64,000 nucleotides of DNA from Companilactobacillus bobalius (GTDB taxonomy: Bacteria > Bacillota > Bacilli > Lactobacillales > Lactobacillaceae). Positions 25,370-35,823 of this stretch are shown piece by piece (within the stretch, counting starts at the first letter, position 1; every line of letters starts with the position of its first letter). Where the stretch lies: positions 186,001 through 250,000 of the forward strand of contig NZ_LNUA01000077.1 of the NCBI RefSeq assembly GCF_009764355.1, written 5' to 3'. Position numbers and translations under genes: made by a program. The notes under the pieces were generated by a model. The model made no database searches. It saw only the letters and a list, made by a program, of their open reading frames with translations, and had not been told where the DNA came from.

Positions 25370-25585
25370 GTGTCAACCGTGATTAATGAAGAATGGTATA
25401 AATTCATGCAAAATGGTGAGTATAAGAGGTATCAAATTCTTGTTGATCGTAACAAACCTTATGTTGACAGGTTTCAACGAGACTTGATGGAGGAATATCA
25501 ATTACAGTATTTCAAAAGTCACCCTGTTGATGAAGAATTGAATCGCTATCGTGTTGAACCAGCGTTTAAAATCAAAAGACTATAA
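25370..25585 (+). CDS. Small hypothetical protein (71 aa)
   Basis: A 71-residue, highly charged, tyrosine-rich soluble protein with no signal peptide or membrane segment (MSTVINEEWYKFMQNGEYK at the N-terminus). I do not recognise a characterised family; it looks like a lactobacillus-restricted conserved protein. GTG start with AGGGAAAGAA immediately upstream and a strong terminator right after the stop support a real gene. It is predicted mainly helical. Function unknown. Confidence 0.6.
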   Translation: MSTVINEEWYKFMQNGEYKRYQILVDRNKPYVDRFQRDLMEEYQLQYFKSHPVDEELNRYRVEPAFKIKRL

Positions 25586-25629
25586 AAAATCCGCTCAAGT
25601 TGACGTAGTTCAACTAGAACGGATTTTTA
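25586..25629 (+). terminator. Terminator after the 71-aa gene
   Basis: AAATCCG...CGGATTT outer stem with an inner AAGTTGA/TTCAACT stem and a five-T tail. Confidence 0.85.
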
Positions 25630-25680
25630 GGTTTTGTTTTTAGAAAAGGTTTTGTTTTAGAAATATTTTTTAGATAAGGA

Positions 25681-26343
25681 CTATAGTGTATTCTTATCTA
25701 GAATTTTACCAGATTTCAAATCATCGATTTCTGAAACTACGAAACTCTTCTTTTCAAGACGTTTGATAATTTCCTTTAAAGTATCGATGTCAGTACCTGA
25801 TGGTAAAGTAAATAGAGTTCTTCGTACAACTTCGTTTGATTTGGCATCCAAAGTCATACAAGCAGCTACAGAAACGTATTTAGCAAAGATTTTTGACATC
25901 TTTTCTAGGTCGCCACGGTCGCCGGAAGAACTAACAGTCAAAACGTAACTACTAATATCGAGGTTCCAAGCATCTGATAACATGCTGAGAAGTCTTGCAT
26001 GAGTTAAGATTCCATAAAATAAATTATTTTCATCTAGAACAGCAATGTAAGGCAAATCCTTAATATTAAAGAATACTTTGAAGAAAGGTGAGTCTACGCT
26101 GATTGTTTTAGTAGCATTCTTCATAAGTGTAGTTACAGGTAAGCTCATATCGCCGCCACGTGATTTGTGACGGTAGATGTGCATCTTGTAAATGTTACCC
26201 CTAAATATTTGTCCACTTTCATCCAAAATTGGCACACAACGAAAACCTGAGTCTTCTAGGACTTTTAATGCTTCCTCTAGTGTGACAGTTTCTTTAACTG
26301 TCGTAAGCTTGTCCTTTTTTAGTACAAGTGACTTAACTAACAT
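25681..26343 (-). CDS. CBS-pair protein with C-terminal ACT-like domain, possible c-di-AMP sensor
   Basis: A 220-residue cytoplasmic protein. Two CBS motifs occupy about residues 1-130 (VTLEEALKVLEDSGFRCVPIL and a second around ISVDSPFFKV...PYIAVLDENNLFYGILT). The last 80 residues look ACT-like. This layout matches the lactobacillus proteins annotated as cyclic-di-AMP binding CbpA-type; ligand binding is inferred, and AMP or ATP is possible. It lies upstream of nothing on its strand and is separated from ldh by a terminator, so it appears to be its own unit. Confidence 0.65.
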   Translation of the reverse strand: MLVKSLVLKKDKLTTVKETVTLEEALKVLEDSGFRCVPILDESGQIFRGNIYKMHIYRHKSRGGDMSLPVTTLMKNATKTISVDSPFFKVFFNIKDLPYIAVLDENNLFYGILTHARLLSMLSDAWNLDISSYVLTVSSSGDRGDLEKMSKIFAKYVSVAACMTLDAKSNEVVRRTLFTLPSGTDIDTLKEIIKRLEKKSFVVSEIDDLKSGKILDKNTL

Positions 26344-26395
26344 ATATATTCACATCCAATCTATCTATAATTGAATTAATAATACAGTAATTCAG

Positions 26396-26442
26396 AATAA
26401 AAAAAAAGCTGAAACAAATTTTCATTTGTTTCAGTCTTTTTT
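26396..26442. terminator. Terminator after ldh, potentially bidirectional
   Basis: CTGAAACAAAT / ATTTGTTTCAG perfect 11-bp stem flanked by an A-run on one side and T-run on the other. It serves ldh on the minus strand. Confidence 0.88.
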
Positions 26443-26458
26443 ATACATGCATTAAGGA

Positions 26459-27451
<993 letters not shown>

Positions 27452-27483
27452 TCATCCCTTCGAAAATAATATGTTCCTGACCC

Positions 27484-27513
27484 ATTATACAAATAATTAA
27501 GGTAAATAAACAA
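27484..27513 (-). promoter_or_regulatory. ldh promoter
   Basis: Minus strand TTGTTT (27513-27508), 18-bp spacer, TATAAT (27489-27484). Confidence 0.7.
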
Positions 27514-27552
27514 GCTGATTGTGAAAAAAGTGAAAAAATAGTATTTTTGACA

Positions 27553-27561
27553 TGATATAAT
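27553..27561 (+). promoter_or_regulatory. Extended -10 promoter of pth-mfd
   Basis: TGATATAAT, an extended -10 with no good -35; divergent from the ldh promoter. Confidence 0.6.
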
Positions 27562-27588
27562 GTAAGTTCGAAATGAGGTATATTAAAT

Positions 27589-28146
27589 ATGAAACTAATT
27601 GTTGGCTTAGGAAATCCAGGAAAGAAATACGATCGTACAAAGCATAATATGGGCTTTATGACCATCGATAGATTGATGGATGAATATGGTCAAACACAAA
27701 TGAAAAAGGATTTTGAGGCTGAATACTGCAAATTCAAAGTCGATGGAGAAACGGTTTTTCTAGTTAAACCGCTCACATTTATGAATGAATCTGGTCGCGC
27801 TGTTAACTTTTTAATGGGATATTATCAGATTAAACCTGAGGAAATGATGGTAATTCAAGATGACTTAGATATGCCTATCGGAAAAGTCAGATTACGGACA
27901 AAGGGTTCTGCTGGTGGTCACAATGGTATTAAGAGTATAATCTCTGCTGTGGGTACTAAAGATTTCAAACGAATTAAGATTGGTATACAACATCCTGATC
28001 GTCAAACAGTAGTCAATTGGGTGTTGACACCATTCAGTAAAGATCAAGAACCAGTAGCTTTATCAGGTATCGATCAGGCAGTTGATATGGTTAAAGATTG
28101 GGTTGCCGGTAGTAGCATTGATCAATTAATGAATAAATATAATTAG
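27589..28146 (+). CDS. pth: Peptidyl-tRNA hydrolase
   Basis: A 185-residue protein with KLIVGLGNPGKKYDRTKHNMGF (catalytic His in the last part), LVKPLTFMNESG and the DDLDMPIGKVRLR...GGHNGIKS segment, all Pth hallmarks. It hydrolyses peptidyl-tRNAs released by abortive translation and also works on products of ribosome rescue; RqcP, encoded at 33262, acts in the same area. RBS GAGGT upstream. It is followed 22 bp later by mfd, an order conserved throughout Bacilli. Confidence 0.97.
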   Translation: MKLIVGLGNPGKKYDRTKHNMGFMTIDRLMDEYGQTQMKKDFEAEYCKFKVDGETVFLVKPLTFMNESGRAVNFLMGYYQIKPEEMMVIQDDLDMPIGKVRLRTKGSAGGHNGIKSIISAVGTKDFKRIKIGIQHPDRQTVVNWVLTPFSKDQEPVALSGIDQAVDMVKDWVAGSSIDQLMNKYN

Positions 28147-28167
28147 AAGATTAAAAGGGGGCAAAAA

Positions 28168-31100
28168 TTGAATTTAATAAATTTCATTACAAATAAGTTG
28201 GACTTAGGGGAATTTATTAGTCAAGTTAAGCCTGAAACAAAGAATTTATTAACAGGTTTGACGGGATCAACAATTTCCCTTTTTGCATTGGATACTTTAA
28301 GACAATTAAATAAGAAGATTTTGATTGTTGAGAACACTAATTTTCATGCAAATAAGCTATATGACGACTTAAATTTATTGAACAGTGAAGCTGTTCATAT
28401 TTTTCCCGTTGAAGAATCAATTTCAACCGAAATAGCAACCAGTTCACCAGATGAACTGAGTCAACGATTAGATACCTTAAGCTTTTTGGCGGACGATAAA
28501 CCTGGCATAGTTGTAACTTCAATTGCCGGATTAGAGTATGAATTGTCAGCAAAAGAGCTCTTTAAGTCTGCCCAATTAAAAATTGAAGTAAATGAAGAAT
28601 ACGATCTAGAAGATTTGAATCAACAATTTGTTCAGATGGGATATGTAAAAGATAAGTTAGTTGCCAAACCAGGTGATTTTGCCATTCGTGGTGATATTGT
28701 CGATATTTATCCACTGAATGTTGATAACCCAGTACGAATCGATTTCTTCGGAAATCAAGTTGAAAAAATTAAGTACTTCGATACTGAAACACAAAGAAGT
28801 ATTGAAGAGTTAAAAGAAATTCAAATTTTGCCAGCGCAAGATCGAATTGTTACCGATGAACAAGTTGAAACAGGTTTAGCTAAGTTACAGAAGAGCTACG
28901 ACCGTCAATTGAAATCATCTGATGATAAAGATATAAAGGAAAACTTGCGGACAAACTTTGGTCAAACAATTGAAGAATTATCAGAAGGGATTCGTCCAGA
29001 AAATATTGGTCGCATAGCTGATTACCTTTTTGAGCAACCAAAGAGTTTATTAGATTATTTAGATTCTGATGATGTCATCATCTTTAATGAATATAATCGT
29101 TTAATTGAACAATCAAATGATAGTCAAGCTGAAAATCAGTCTTGGTTGGCTAGTCAATTGGAATTTGGTAAAGCTTTGCCAGAACAGAAGATTCGTCAGA
29201 GCTTTGCTGATTTGATCAAGGATAATAAGTTGGCTCAAATTTATTTATCAGCCTTCCAACAAGGAATGGGCCATATTCGTTTGAATCAATTGCAAAATGT
29301 GCCTGTTCGAACAATGCAACAATTCTTCAGTCAGATGCCGTTGTTAAAGTCGGAAGTTGAACGTTGGCAAAAGCAAAAATATACTGTTCTGTTAACTATT
29401 AGCAATGAAAAACGAATTGCAGCAATCAATAATACCTTGATTGACTTTGGAATTAAGGCAACGTTGACGACTGCTGATAAAGTTATTGAAGATCAGACAC
29501 AAATTATGAATGCTACATTGAGTTCTGGTTTTGAAATGCCCGAACAAAAATTAGCCGTTATTACTGAAAAAGAACTTTTCAACAAGCAACCGAAGAAACG
29601 ACGTCATCAAACTTTGGCTAATGCTGAAAGATTAAAGAGTTATAACGAACTAAAGCCAGGCGATTATGTTGTTCATGTCAATCATGGTATTGGTAAGTTT
29701 ATCGGTATGCAAACAATGGAAGTCGATGGTAAACATCAAGATTACATTACGATTGAGTATCGTGATGATGGTCGTTTGTTTATTCCGGTTACCCAATTGG
29801 ATATGGTTCAGAAATACGTTTCAGCTGAAGGTAAATCGCCTAAGATTAACAAACTAGGTGGTAATGAGTGGCAAAAGACTAAACGTCGAGTTCAATCCAA
29901 TATTGAAGATATTGCTGATGATTTGATTGATCTCTACGCCAAGCGTGAAGCTGAGAAGGGCTTTGCATTTCCTAAAGATGATTCGATGCAAAATGATTTT
30001 GACAATGCCTTCCCATATCCGGAAACACCTGATCAATTGAGATCTGTCGACGAAATTAAGCGTGATATGGAAAAACCACATCCGATGGATCGACTTTTAG
30101 TTGGTGATGTTGGATTCGGTAAAACCGAAGTGGCATTAAGAGCAGCCTTTAAAGCCGTTGAAGCAGGTAAGCAAGTAGTCTTTTTAGTACCGACGACATT
30201 GCTAGCTCAACAACATTATGAAACTATGAAAGAACGTTTCGATGGTTTCCCAGTAGAAATTGGGATGTTATCACGTTTCCAAACTCGTAAACAGAGTAAA
30301 GAGATTATTGAGAAATTAGAAGACGGTTCGGTTGATATTGTTGTGGGAACACATCGTTTACTTTCGAAGGATGTTAAATTCCACGATATCGGATTGTTGA
30401 TAATTGATGAGGAACAGCGTTTTGGCGTTAAGCACAAGGAAAAGATTAAGCAGTTAAAGAGCAACGTTGATGTTTTAACTTTGACAGCAACACCAATTCC
30501 AAGAACACTGAACATGTCGATGTTAGGTGTTCGTGATCTTTCTTTGATTGAAACAGCTCCTAGCAACCGTTACCCGGTTCAGACTTATGTTATGGAACAG
30601 AATTATCAGGTGATTGCTGGTGCAATTAAACGAGAAATGGCTCGTGGTGGTCAAGTCTTTTACTTGCACAATCGAGTGGAAGATATGGATCAAGTAGCGG
30701 ATCAATTGCAGTCCTTAGTACCAGATGCCCGAATTGCAACAGCTCATGGGCGAATGAATGAGACTCAAATGGAAGGTGTCATTTCCGATTATTTGGCCGG
30801 TGATTATGATGTGCTAGTTACGACGACAATTATTGAAACAGGTGTTGATATGCCCAATACCAATACTTTAGTGGTAGAGAATGCTGATCGTTATGGGTTA
30901 TCACAACTTTATCAAATCCGTGGTCGTGTTGGTAGATCAAATCGAGTGGCCTACGCCTACTTGATGTATCGCCCTAATAAAGTTTTGACCGAAGTTGGTG
31001 AACAACGTTTGGAAGCTATTAAGAACTTTACTGAGTTAGGTTCTGGTTTCAAGATTGCGATGCGTGACTTGTCGATTCGTGGAGCCGGTAACCTTTTGGG

Positions 31101-31692
31101 TAAACAACAACACGGTTTCATTGATTCAGTTGGTTTTGACTTATATACGCAAATGTTAAATGATGCAGTTGCTAAAAAACGTGGTCACACTAAAGCTGAG
31201 AAGACTAATTCAGAAATTAATTTAGCTTTAGAGGCATATCTGCCAGAGGATTATATTAGTGATCAACGTCAAAAGGTTGAGCTTTACAAGCGGATTCGTC
31301 AAATTGATTCCTTGGAGAATTACCAAGAAGTTAAATCAGAACTGTTGGATCGTTTTGGCGATTACCCACAGGAAGTTGCTAATTTGTTAGACGTCAGTTT
31401 GTTAAAGAACTCGTTTGATGAGTCCTTGGTTAATAGCGTAGTTATGCGAGATAAGAAGATCACAATTAAATTTTCACCTAAAGCTGGTGATTATTTAACA
31501 GGAGATTTAGTCTTCAAGTTCCTAGCTAACACAACTATGAAGGCTAAGGTAAATAATAAGAATGGCGGATTCACGATTACTTTAGATTCAGCTAGTGTCA
31601 AAAAAGATGAATGGTTCGATCAATTGAAGGTATTCGCAGAAAAAATGGCCGATGACTTTGATAATTTGAAGAAAGAAAAAATAAAAAACTAA
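28168..31692 (+). CDS. mfd: Transcription-repair coupling factor
   Basis: An 1174-residue protein. It has a UvrB-like N-terminal part, a CarD-like RNAP-interaction domain at about residues 490-560 (KPGDYVVHVNHGIGKF), a RecG-like helicase core with GDVGFGKTEVALRAAF, DEEQRFG and TATPIPRTL, and a C-terminal TRCF domain. It removes RNAP stalled at DNA damage and recruits UvrA. TTG start with AAGGGGGC upstream. It is cotranscribed with pth and probably the next genes to divIC, since no terminator intervenes. Confidence 0.97.
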   Translation: MNLINFITNKLDLGEFISQVKPETKNLLTGLTGSTISLFALDTLRQLNKKILIVENTNFHANKLYDDLNLLNSEAVHIFPVEESISTEIATSSPDELSQRLDTLSFLADDKPGIVVTSIAGLEYELSAKELFKSAQLKIEVNEEYDLEDLNQQFVQMGYVKDKLVAKPGDFAIRGDIVDIYPLNVDNPVRIDFFGNQVEKIKYFDTETQRSIEELKEIQILPAQDRIVTDEQVETGLAKLQKSYDRQLKSSDDKDIKENLRTNFGQTIEELSEGIRPENIGRIADYLFEQPKSLLDYLDSDDVIIFNEYNRLIEQSNDSQAENQSWLASQLEFGKALPEQKIRQSFADLIKDNKLAQIYLSAFQQGMGHIRLNQLQNVPVRTMQQFFSQMPLLKSEVERWQKQKYTVLLTISNEKRIAAINNTLIDFGIKATLTTADKVIEDQTQIMNATLSSGFEMPEQKLAVITEKELFNKQPKKRRHQTLANAERLKSYNELKPGDYVVHVNHGIGKFIGMQTMEVDGKHQDYITIEYRDDGRLFIPVTQLDMVQKYVSAEGKSPKINKLGGNEWQKTKRRVQSNIEDIADDLIDLYAKREAEKGFAFPKDDSMQNDFDNAFPYPETPDQLRSVDEIKRDMEKPHPMDRLLVGDVGFGKTEVALRAAFKAVEAGKQVVFLVPTTLLAQQHYETMKERFDGFPVEIGMLSRFQTRKQSKEIIEKLEDGSVDIVVGTHRLLSKDVKFHDIGLLIIDEEQRFGVKHKEKIKQLKSNVDVLTLTATPIPRTLNMSMLGVRDLSLIETAPSNRYPVQTYVMEQNYQVIAGAIKREMARGGQVFYLHNRVEDMDQVADQLQSLVPDARIATAHGRMNETQMEGVISDYLAGDYDVLVTTTIIETGVDMPNTNTLVVENADRYGLSQLYQIRGRVGRSNRVAYAYLMYRPNKVLTEVGEQRLEAIKNFTELGSGFKIAMRDLSIRGAGNLLGKQQHGFIDSVGFDLYTQMLNDAVAKKRGHTKAEKTNSEINLALEAYLPEDYISDQRQKVELYKRIRQIDSLENYQEVKSELLDRFGDYPQEVANLLDVSLLKNSFDESLVNSVVMRDKKITIKFSPKAGDYLTGDLVFKFLANTTMKAKVNNKNGGFTITLDSASVKKDEWFDQLKVFAEKMADDFDNLKKEKIKN

Positions 31693-31693
31693 T

Positions 31694-33265
31694 ATGCAAA
31701 AAGAAGTGTCAAGGGCGATTAGGGGGACTTGGGTTTTGACGATTGCTTCACTGTTCTCAGAACTCTTGAGTGCAATTTATCGAATTCCACTGCAAAACAT
31801 CGTAGATGATCGGGGATACTTCATCTACCAACAGGTTTATCCAATTTATGGAATATTCTCTGTACTAGCTTTGTCAGGCTTACCAGTCGTGCTATCGAAG
31901 GCTTTTGCACAGCAAAAAAATAATGCCGCCAAAAATAATTTATTAAAGAGAACTTTTATTCTCTTAATGATTGCTAGTTGCGTGGTTACAATTTTGCTGT
32001 GGATGTCTTCAAGATACTTAGCTATTTTAATGGGTGATCCGAGACTTTATTTAGAAGTTCGAGCAGTTTCTTTAACATTCCTATTGATACCCTTTGAAGC
32101 CAGTTTGAGAGGGTACTTTCAAAGTGATTTATTGATGACACCTAGTGCTATTTCACAAGTTTCAGAACAGTTTTTGAGAATTGTGATTATTATTGGTAGC
32201 GCCTTGTTATTTGGTCACGGAGTAATTGATGTTTACCATATGGGAACATTGGCTAATGCCGGTGCTTTTATTGGTGGATTATTGGCAGTTGGCCTTTTGA
32301 TAATTACCTTTGTGAGAAACAAGAATAGTTTTCTAGCAGCTGATCGAGATGATGGCACAATTAAATTGGAGCATGGATTAGCTCTGGAAATTGTTTTGAT
32401 CGTTGTATTTACGGGAATAACTATTTTTTATCAATTCATCGATTCTTTCTCAATGATTCGATTATTAATGCATTCAGGGATTTCTTTAGATCAAGCCGAG
32501 ATTCAAAAGGGTGTTTTTGATCGAGGGCAACCTTTGTTGCAATTGGGTATTGTGATTTCACTTTCATTCGTTTCAACGATAATGCCGCAATTGAAGGAAA
32601 GTAATCGTTTAGAACAGAATAAGAGAACTATTTCTAAAATGGTGCGAGTCTGTTTGTGGTTGTCAGGTGCCGAAACAGCGGGTTTGATTGCTTTGATGCC
32701 ACAGATCAACACAATGCTGTTCACTAATACTAATGGTTCAAGAACCTTGAGTATTTACATGTTTTCAATTATTATTGTTTCCTTCATTAATTTATTAATT
32801 GCGGTAACAAGTGGTGATGATGAAAAGAACTTGCACAAATTGATACTGTTTGGGATGTCTTTGATAGCTAAGATTGCTTTAAATGTTATTTTAGTGCCAA
32901 AATTTGGAATTGCTGGGGCTGCTTTGGCAACTGTGCTCAGTGAATGCGTAATTTTATTTGGAATCATGACTATATATGGTTTCAATCGAAGCTTCTTATC
33001 ATTGGATAAAGGTTTTATCAAAGCATTAATTAAAGCTGGTTTAGTGATGGCAATCGTTGTTAAACTAGCAGTCATTATTTTGTCATCAGGTTTTGTTATG
33101 ACTAGATCAAAGAGTATTCTGTTGAATGTTATAACGATACCAATTGGTGCTTTAGTGTATTTAAAATTAACTAAACGCTGGCATATATTGACTAAAGAAG
33201 AATGGGAAATATTACCCATGGGAAAATATATTACGAGATTTATGAAGATAGAGGATAAAAAATGA
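31694..33265 (+). CDS. MOP-superfamily flippase, SpoVB/YabM-like polysaccharide exporter
   Basis: A 523-residue polytopic membrane protein with about 14 hydrophobic segments. It begins SRAIRGTWVLTIASLFSELL, like YabM/SpoVB members of the oligosaccharidyl-lipid flippase family. Related proteins flip lipid II or other undecaprenyl-linked sugars; the substrate here is not certain. The start is one base after the mfd stop with no clear RBS, so it depends on coupling. Its stop overlaps the rqcP start (ATGA). Position matches yabM of B. subtilis (mfd-spoVT-yabM-yabN-yabO). Confidence 0.85.
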   Translation: MQKEVSRAIRGTWVLTIASLFSELLSAIYRIPLQNIVDDRGYFIYQQVYPIYGIFSVLALSGLPVVLSKAFAQQKNNAAKNNLLKRTFILLMIASCVVTILLWMSSRYLAILMGDPRLYLEVRAVSLTFLLIPFEASLRGYFQSDLLMTPSAISQVSEQFLRIVIIIGSALLFGHGVIDVYHMGTLANAGAFIGGLLAVGLLIITFVRNKNSFLAADRDDGTIKLEHGLALEIVLIVVFTGITIFYQFIDSFSMIRLLMHSGISLDQAEIQKGVFDRGQPLLQLGIVISLSFVSTIMPQLKESNRLEQNKRTISKMVRVCLWLSGAETAGLIALMPQINTMLFTNTNGSRTLSIYMFSIIIVSFINLLIAVTSGDDEKNLHKLILFGMSLIAKIALNVILVPKFGIAGAALATVLSECVILFGIMTIYGFNRSFLSLDKGFIKALIKAGLVMAIVVKLAVIILSSGFVMTRSKSILLNVITIPIGALVYLKLTKRWHILTKEEWEILPMGKYITRFMKIEDKK

Positions 33266-33501
33266 GATTAGACAAATATTTAAAAGTTACCAGAATTATC
33301 AAAAGAAGAACGGTGGCTAAAGAGTTTACCGATAATGGTCGTGCCAGTATCAATGGTCGTGTAGCCAAATCGTCTAGTGACGTGTCTATCGGTGATGTGA
33401 TTGAATTACATTTTGGTGAGAAAACAATGAAGGTAAAGGTCCTTAATATTAAGGAAACTACCAAGAAGAATGAATCAGAAGATATGTATGAAGAGATTTA
33501 G
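33262..33501 (+). CDS. rqcP: Ribosome-associated quality-control factor RqcP (S4 domain)
   Basis: A 79-residue S4 RNA-binding domain protein: MRLDKYLKVTRIIKRRTVAKEF...GRASINGRVAK. It is an Hsp15/YabO homologue. RqcP works with RqcH to drive C-terminal alanine tailing on obstructed 50S subunits. ATG overlaps the preceding stop by four bases (ATGA), so translation is coupled. The gene sits in the conserved yabM-yabO-divIC neighbourhood, with the nearby pth also acting on stalled peptidyl-tRNA. Confidence 0.92.
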   Translation: MRLDKYLKVTRIIKRRTVAKEFTDNGRASINGRVAKSSSDVSIGDVIELHFGEKTMKVKVLNIKETTKKNESEDMYEEI

Positions 33502-33560
33502 TAAATAATTAGAATTAGATTAAAATTGGCAATTTTATTGTTCAAATAATTGCTTAAACT

Positions 33561-33569
33561 TGTTATACT
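33561..33569 (+). promoter_or_regulatory. Extended -10 promoter of divIC
   Basis: TGTTATACT (TG-n-TATACT) with a weak TTGTTC 20 bp upstream of the -10. Confidence 0.45.
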
Positions 33570-33599
33570 CAAGGTAATCATTTCTAGGGGAGTAGTGGT

Positions 33600-33995
33600 A
33601 TGGAAGTACATAAATTAAATTCCAATGTTTCTGTATTGAAACCTAAACAATCGCAAATGCCTCCAAAACCAGGCCCTCATAATTATGCCAAAAAGGTACA
33701 TCGTCGGCGTATGGCAGTGATCGGTATTGTTTTTGCAATTATTCTGGTTGTATTTGGTGTTCAGATTTTTAATGCACATCGAACATATGCCAATACAATG
33801 GGACAGATTGAAGTTAGTAAGACAAAGTTAAGTAAGCAAAAAGCTGTTCAAAGCGATTTGAAACTCGAAGTTGCACAACTTCATGATACGAATTATTTAG
33901 AAAAATATATTCGGGAAAAATATATGTATAGTAAACCGGGTGAACAAATATATAATTTGCCTAGTGACGTCAAGACCACTACGATTCAAAAATAG
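33600..33995 (+). CDS. divIC: Septum formation initiator DivIC/FtsL-type
   Basis: A 131-residue bitopic protein. It has a basic cytoplasmic N-terminus of about 38 residues, one membrane segment (MAVIGIVFAIILVVFGVQIF, about 39-58), a coiled-coil extracellular stretch (SKTKLSKQKAVQSDLKLEVA) and the DivIC-type Y..KYIREKYMYSKPGE motif. It joins FtsL and DivIB in the divisome that activates septal peptidoglycan synthesis. RBS AGGGGAG. It lies between rqcP and yabR, as in B. subtilis. Confidence 0.93.
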   Translation: MEVHKLNSNVSVLKPKQSQMPPKPGPHNYAKKVHRRRMAVIGIVFAIILVVFGVQIFNAHRTYANTMGQIEVSKTKLSKQKAVQSDLKLEVAQLHDTNYLEKYIREKYMYSKPGEQIYNLPSDVKTTTIQK

Positions 33996-34018
33996 GGAAA
34001 GGAATTATTTTTAATTAG

Positions 34019-34435
34019 ATGACAGTCGAAGTAGGAGCTAAAACAGAAGGTAAAGTTACTGGAATTACAAACTTTGGGGCGTTCGTTGACCTTGGAGAAG
34101 GACAAAGCGGAATGGTACATATCAGTGAAGTTGCTGATGGTTACGTTAAAGATATTCACGATGTTTTGAGTGTCGGTGATACCGTAAAGGTTTTAGTTCT
34201 TAATGAAAGAGATCATAAGATTGCACTTTCAATCAAACAGGCTTCTGATAAGCCTAAGCCAAAGTATCATGCACATCATTCTCATGAACGTAATGAACAT
34301 AAATCACGTCCACATAAACCTGAGAGTTTTGATGATATGATGTCAGGCTTTATGAAAGAAAGTGAAGAGCGTTTAAGTACTATTAAGAAGAACACAGAAG
34401 GAAAACGTGGTGGCCGTGGCGGTCGTCGCAGTTAA
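34019..34435 (+). CDS. yabR: S1-domain RNA-binding protein (YabR-like)
   Basis: A 138-residue protein with one S1 OB-fold domain at about residues 1-75 (VGAKTEGKVTGITNFGAFVD and GMVHISEVADGYV), then a His/Lys/Arg-rich linker and a Gly-Arg tail (RGGRGGRRS). This is the YabR/general stress protein 13 type; it probably binds RNA or ribosomes, the exact role being unknown. The RBS AAAGGAA is about 14 bases upstream, rather far. A terminator follows, separating it from tilS. Confidence 0.88.
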   Translation: MTVEVGAKTEGKVTGITNFGAFVDLGEGQSGMVHISEVADGYVKDIHDVLSVGDTVKVLVLNERDHKIALSIKQASDKPKPKYHAHHSHERNEHKSRPHKPESFDDMMSGFMKESEERLSTIKKNTEGKRGGRGGRRS

Positions 34436-34442
34436 TAAAATT

Positions 34443-34470
34443 TAAGGTTGAGACAATGTCTCAACCTTTT
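34443..34470 (+). terminator. Terminator after yabR
   Basis: AAGGTTGAGAC / GTCTCAACCTT perfect stem with AAT loop and T-run. Confidence 0.92.
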
Positions 34471-34494
34471 TAGTTTCAAGTGTTTGGAGGAGTA

Positions 34495-35814
34495 ATGGAG
34501 TTAGATAATAGAATCATAAATACTGTTAAAAGTGTTTTGAAAAAGTATCATTCTAAAAAAGTTCTAGTAGCCGTTTCCGGCGGCGTCGATTCGATGGTCC
34601 TATTAAATGTGGTTGGTGAAATTCTCCCTAAAGAATCTTTCGGTGTGGTTAATGTTGATCATGATTTACGTCCAGAAAGTGCTAAAGAAGTTGAATTTGT
34701 TCAGAATTTCTGTGTGGCTAATGGTTATCAATTTTTTACGACTAAATGGTTGAATAAACCGCAAGATGATATTGGAATGGAAGCAGCTGCTCGATCATTC
34801 AGATATGATTTTTTCAAAAAAATTATGCAGGATAATAATTTTGATACATTACTGACGGCACATCATGCTAACGACTTGGCTGAAAATATTTTGATGAAGC
34901 TGGTTCGTTCAGGCAATGCCTACGAAGTGGTTAGTTTGAAAGAACAACGTCCATTCGCAAGTGGTCAAATCGTACGTCCATTGTTGAAATTTGCTAAATC
35001 GGATATCACAGTTTTTGCGGATATCCATGATATTCATCATGTTCAGGATAAAACTAATTTTGATAATATAACTATGCGCAATCGCTTGCGTAATAATATT
35101 TTTCCAGAATTACAAAAAGAGAATGGTCAACTACTGACACATTTTAATTTCTTTGAACAACAAATTATGGCGTTACTCGATTTGGCTCAAAAGGAATTCT
35201 CACGAATTGAGGATTCAATGAAATTAGTGAAGACACCTGAGAAGATAACGGGATTGATAGAACCAGTTAAAACTTTAAATTCAGAACAACAGACACTTTT
35301 CTGGGGTAGTTTTTTCACTAAGAGTAATTTGGGTATTTCGATCAGCAATCGTCAAATTGAACAGATCATTGAAATTATCGCAAGTGGTCATGCTAATGCC
35401 TCAATTGATTTAGCGGATTCATGGCAATTCATTAAAAGCTATGATCAATTTTTGATTCAACGAGTACAAGATCAGAATTTGCAAGTTGCCACCGTTGAAA
35501 TAGGTCAAACTCAAATAATTAATCACAGGAAATTTAGTCTTTTAGAAGATGAAAAGAATTTCACGTTGACTGTGGAAAATGTTCCTCATAAAATAACCTT
35601 ACGAACTCGTAGAAGTGGTGATAAGTTACTCTTGTCGAATGGTCAACATCAAAAATTGAGTAAGCGATTTATAAATGAAAAGATACCTGAATATCAACGT
35701 GATAATTATTTAATTTTATTATTTGATAATCAGATAGTATGGGTTGAAAAAATTTATAATATGAGTGATTATTTAAAAAAAGGCAGTAAGCATTACAAAA
35801 TAAAACTTGATTGA
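34495..35814 (+). CDS. tilS: tRNA(Ile)-lysidine synthase
   Basis: A 439-residue N-type ATP pyrophosphatase. The PP-loop SGGVDSM lies near residue 27, with downstream VDHDLRPES, LTAHHANDLAEN and TNFDNITMRNRLRNNI, and the C-terminal substrate-binding domain (LRTRRSGDKLLL). It converts C34 of tRNA-Ile2 (CAU) to lysidine so it reads AUA; essential. ATG at 34495 with GGAGG four bases before is preferred over a start upstream of the RBS. It is followed by hpt after 9 bp, the usual tilS-hpt-ftsH order. Confidence 0.95.
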   Translation: MELDNRIINTVKSVLKKYHSKKVLVAVSGGVDSMVLLNVVGEILPKESFGVVNVDHDLRPESAKEVEFVQNFCVANGYQFFTTKWLNKPQDDIGMEAAARSFRYDFFKKIMQDNNFDTLLTAHHANDLAENILMKLVRSGNAYEVVSLKEQRPFASGQIVRPLLKFAKSDITVFADIHDIHHVQDKTNFDNITMRNRLRNNIFPELQKENGQLLTHFNFFEQQIMALLDLAQKEFSRIEDSMKLVKTPEKITGLIEPVKTLNSEQQTLFWGSFFTKSNLGISISNRQIEQIIEIIASGHANASIDLADSWQFIKSYDQFLIQRVQDQNLQVATVEIGQTQIINHRKFSLLEDEKNFTLTVENVPHKITLRTRRSGDKLLLSNGQHQKLSKRFINEKIPEYQRDNYLILLFDNQIVWVEKIYNMSDYLKKGSKHYKIKLD

Positions 35815-35823
35815 GGTAAAAGC

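Noticed and set aside
27548..27553. TTGACA at the pth promoter as a -35
   Set aside because: Only 2-3 bp from TATAAT, so it cannot be the -35 for that -10; the extended -10 is the better reading.
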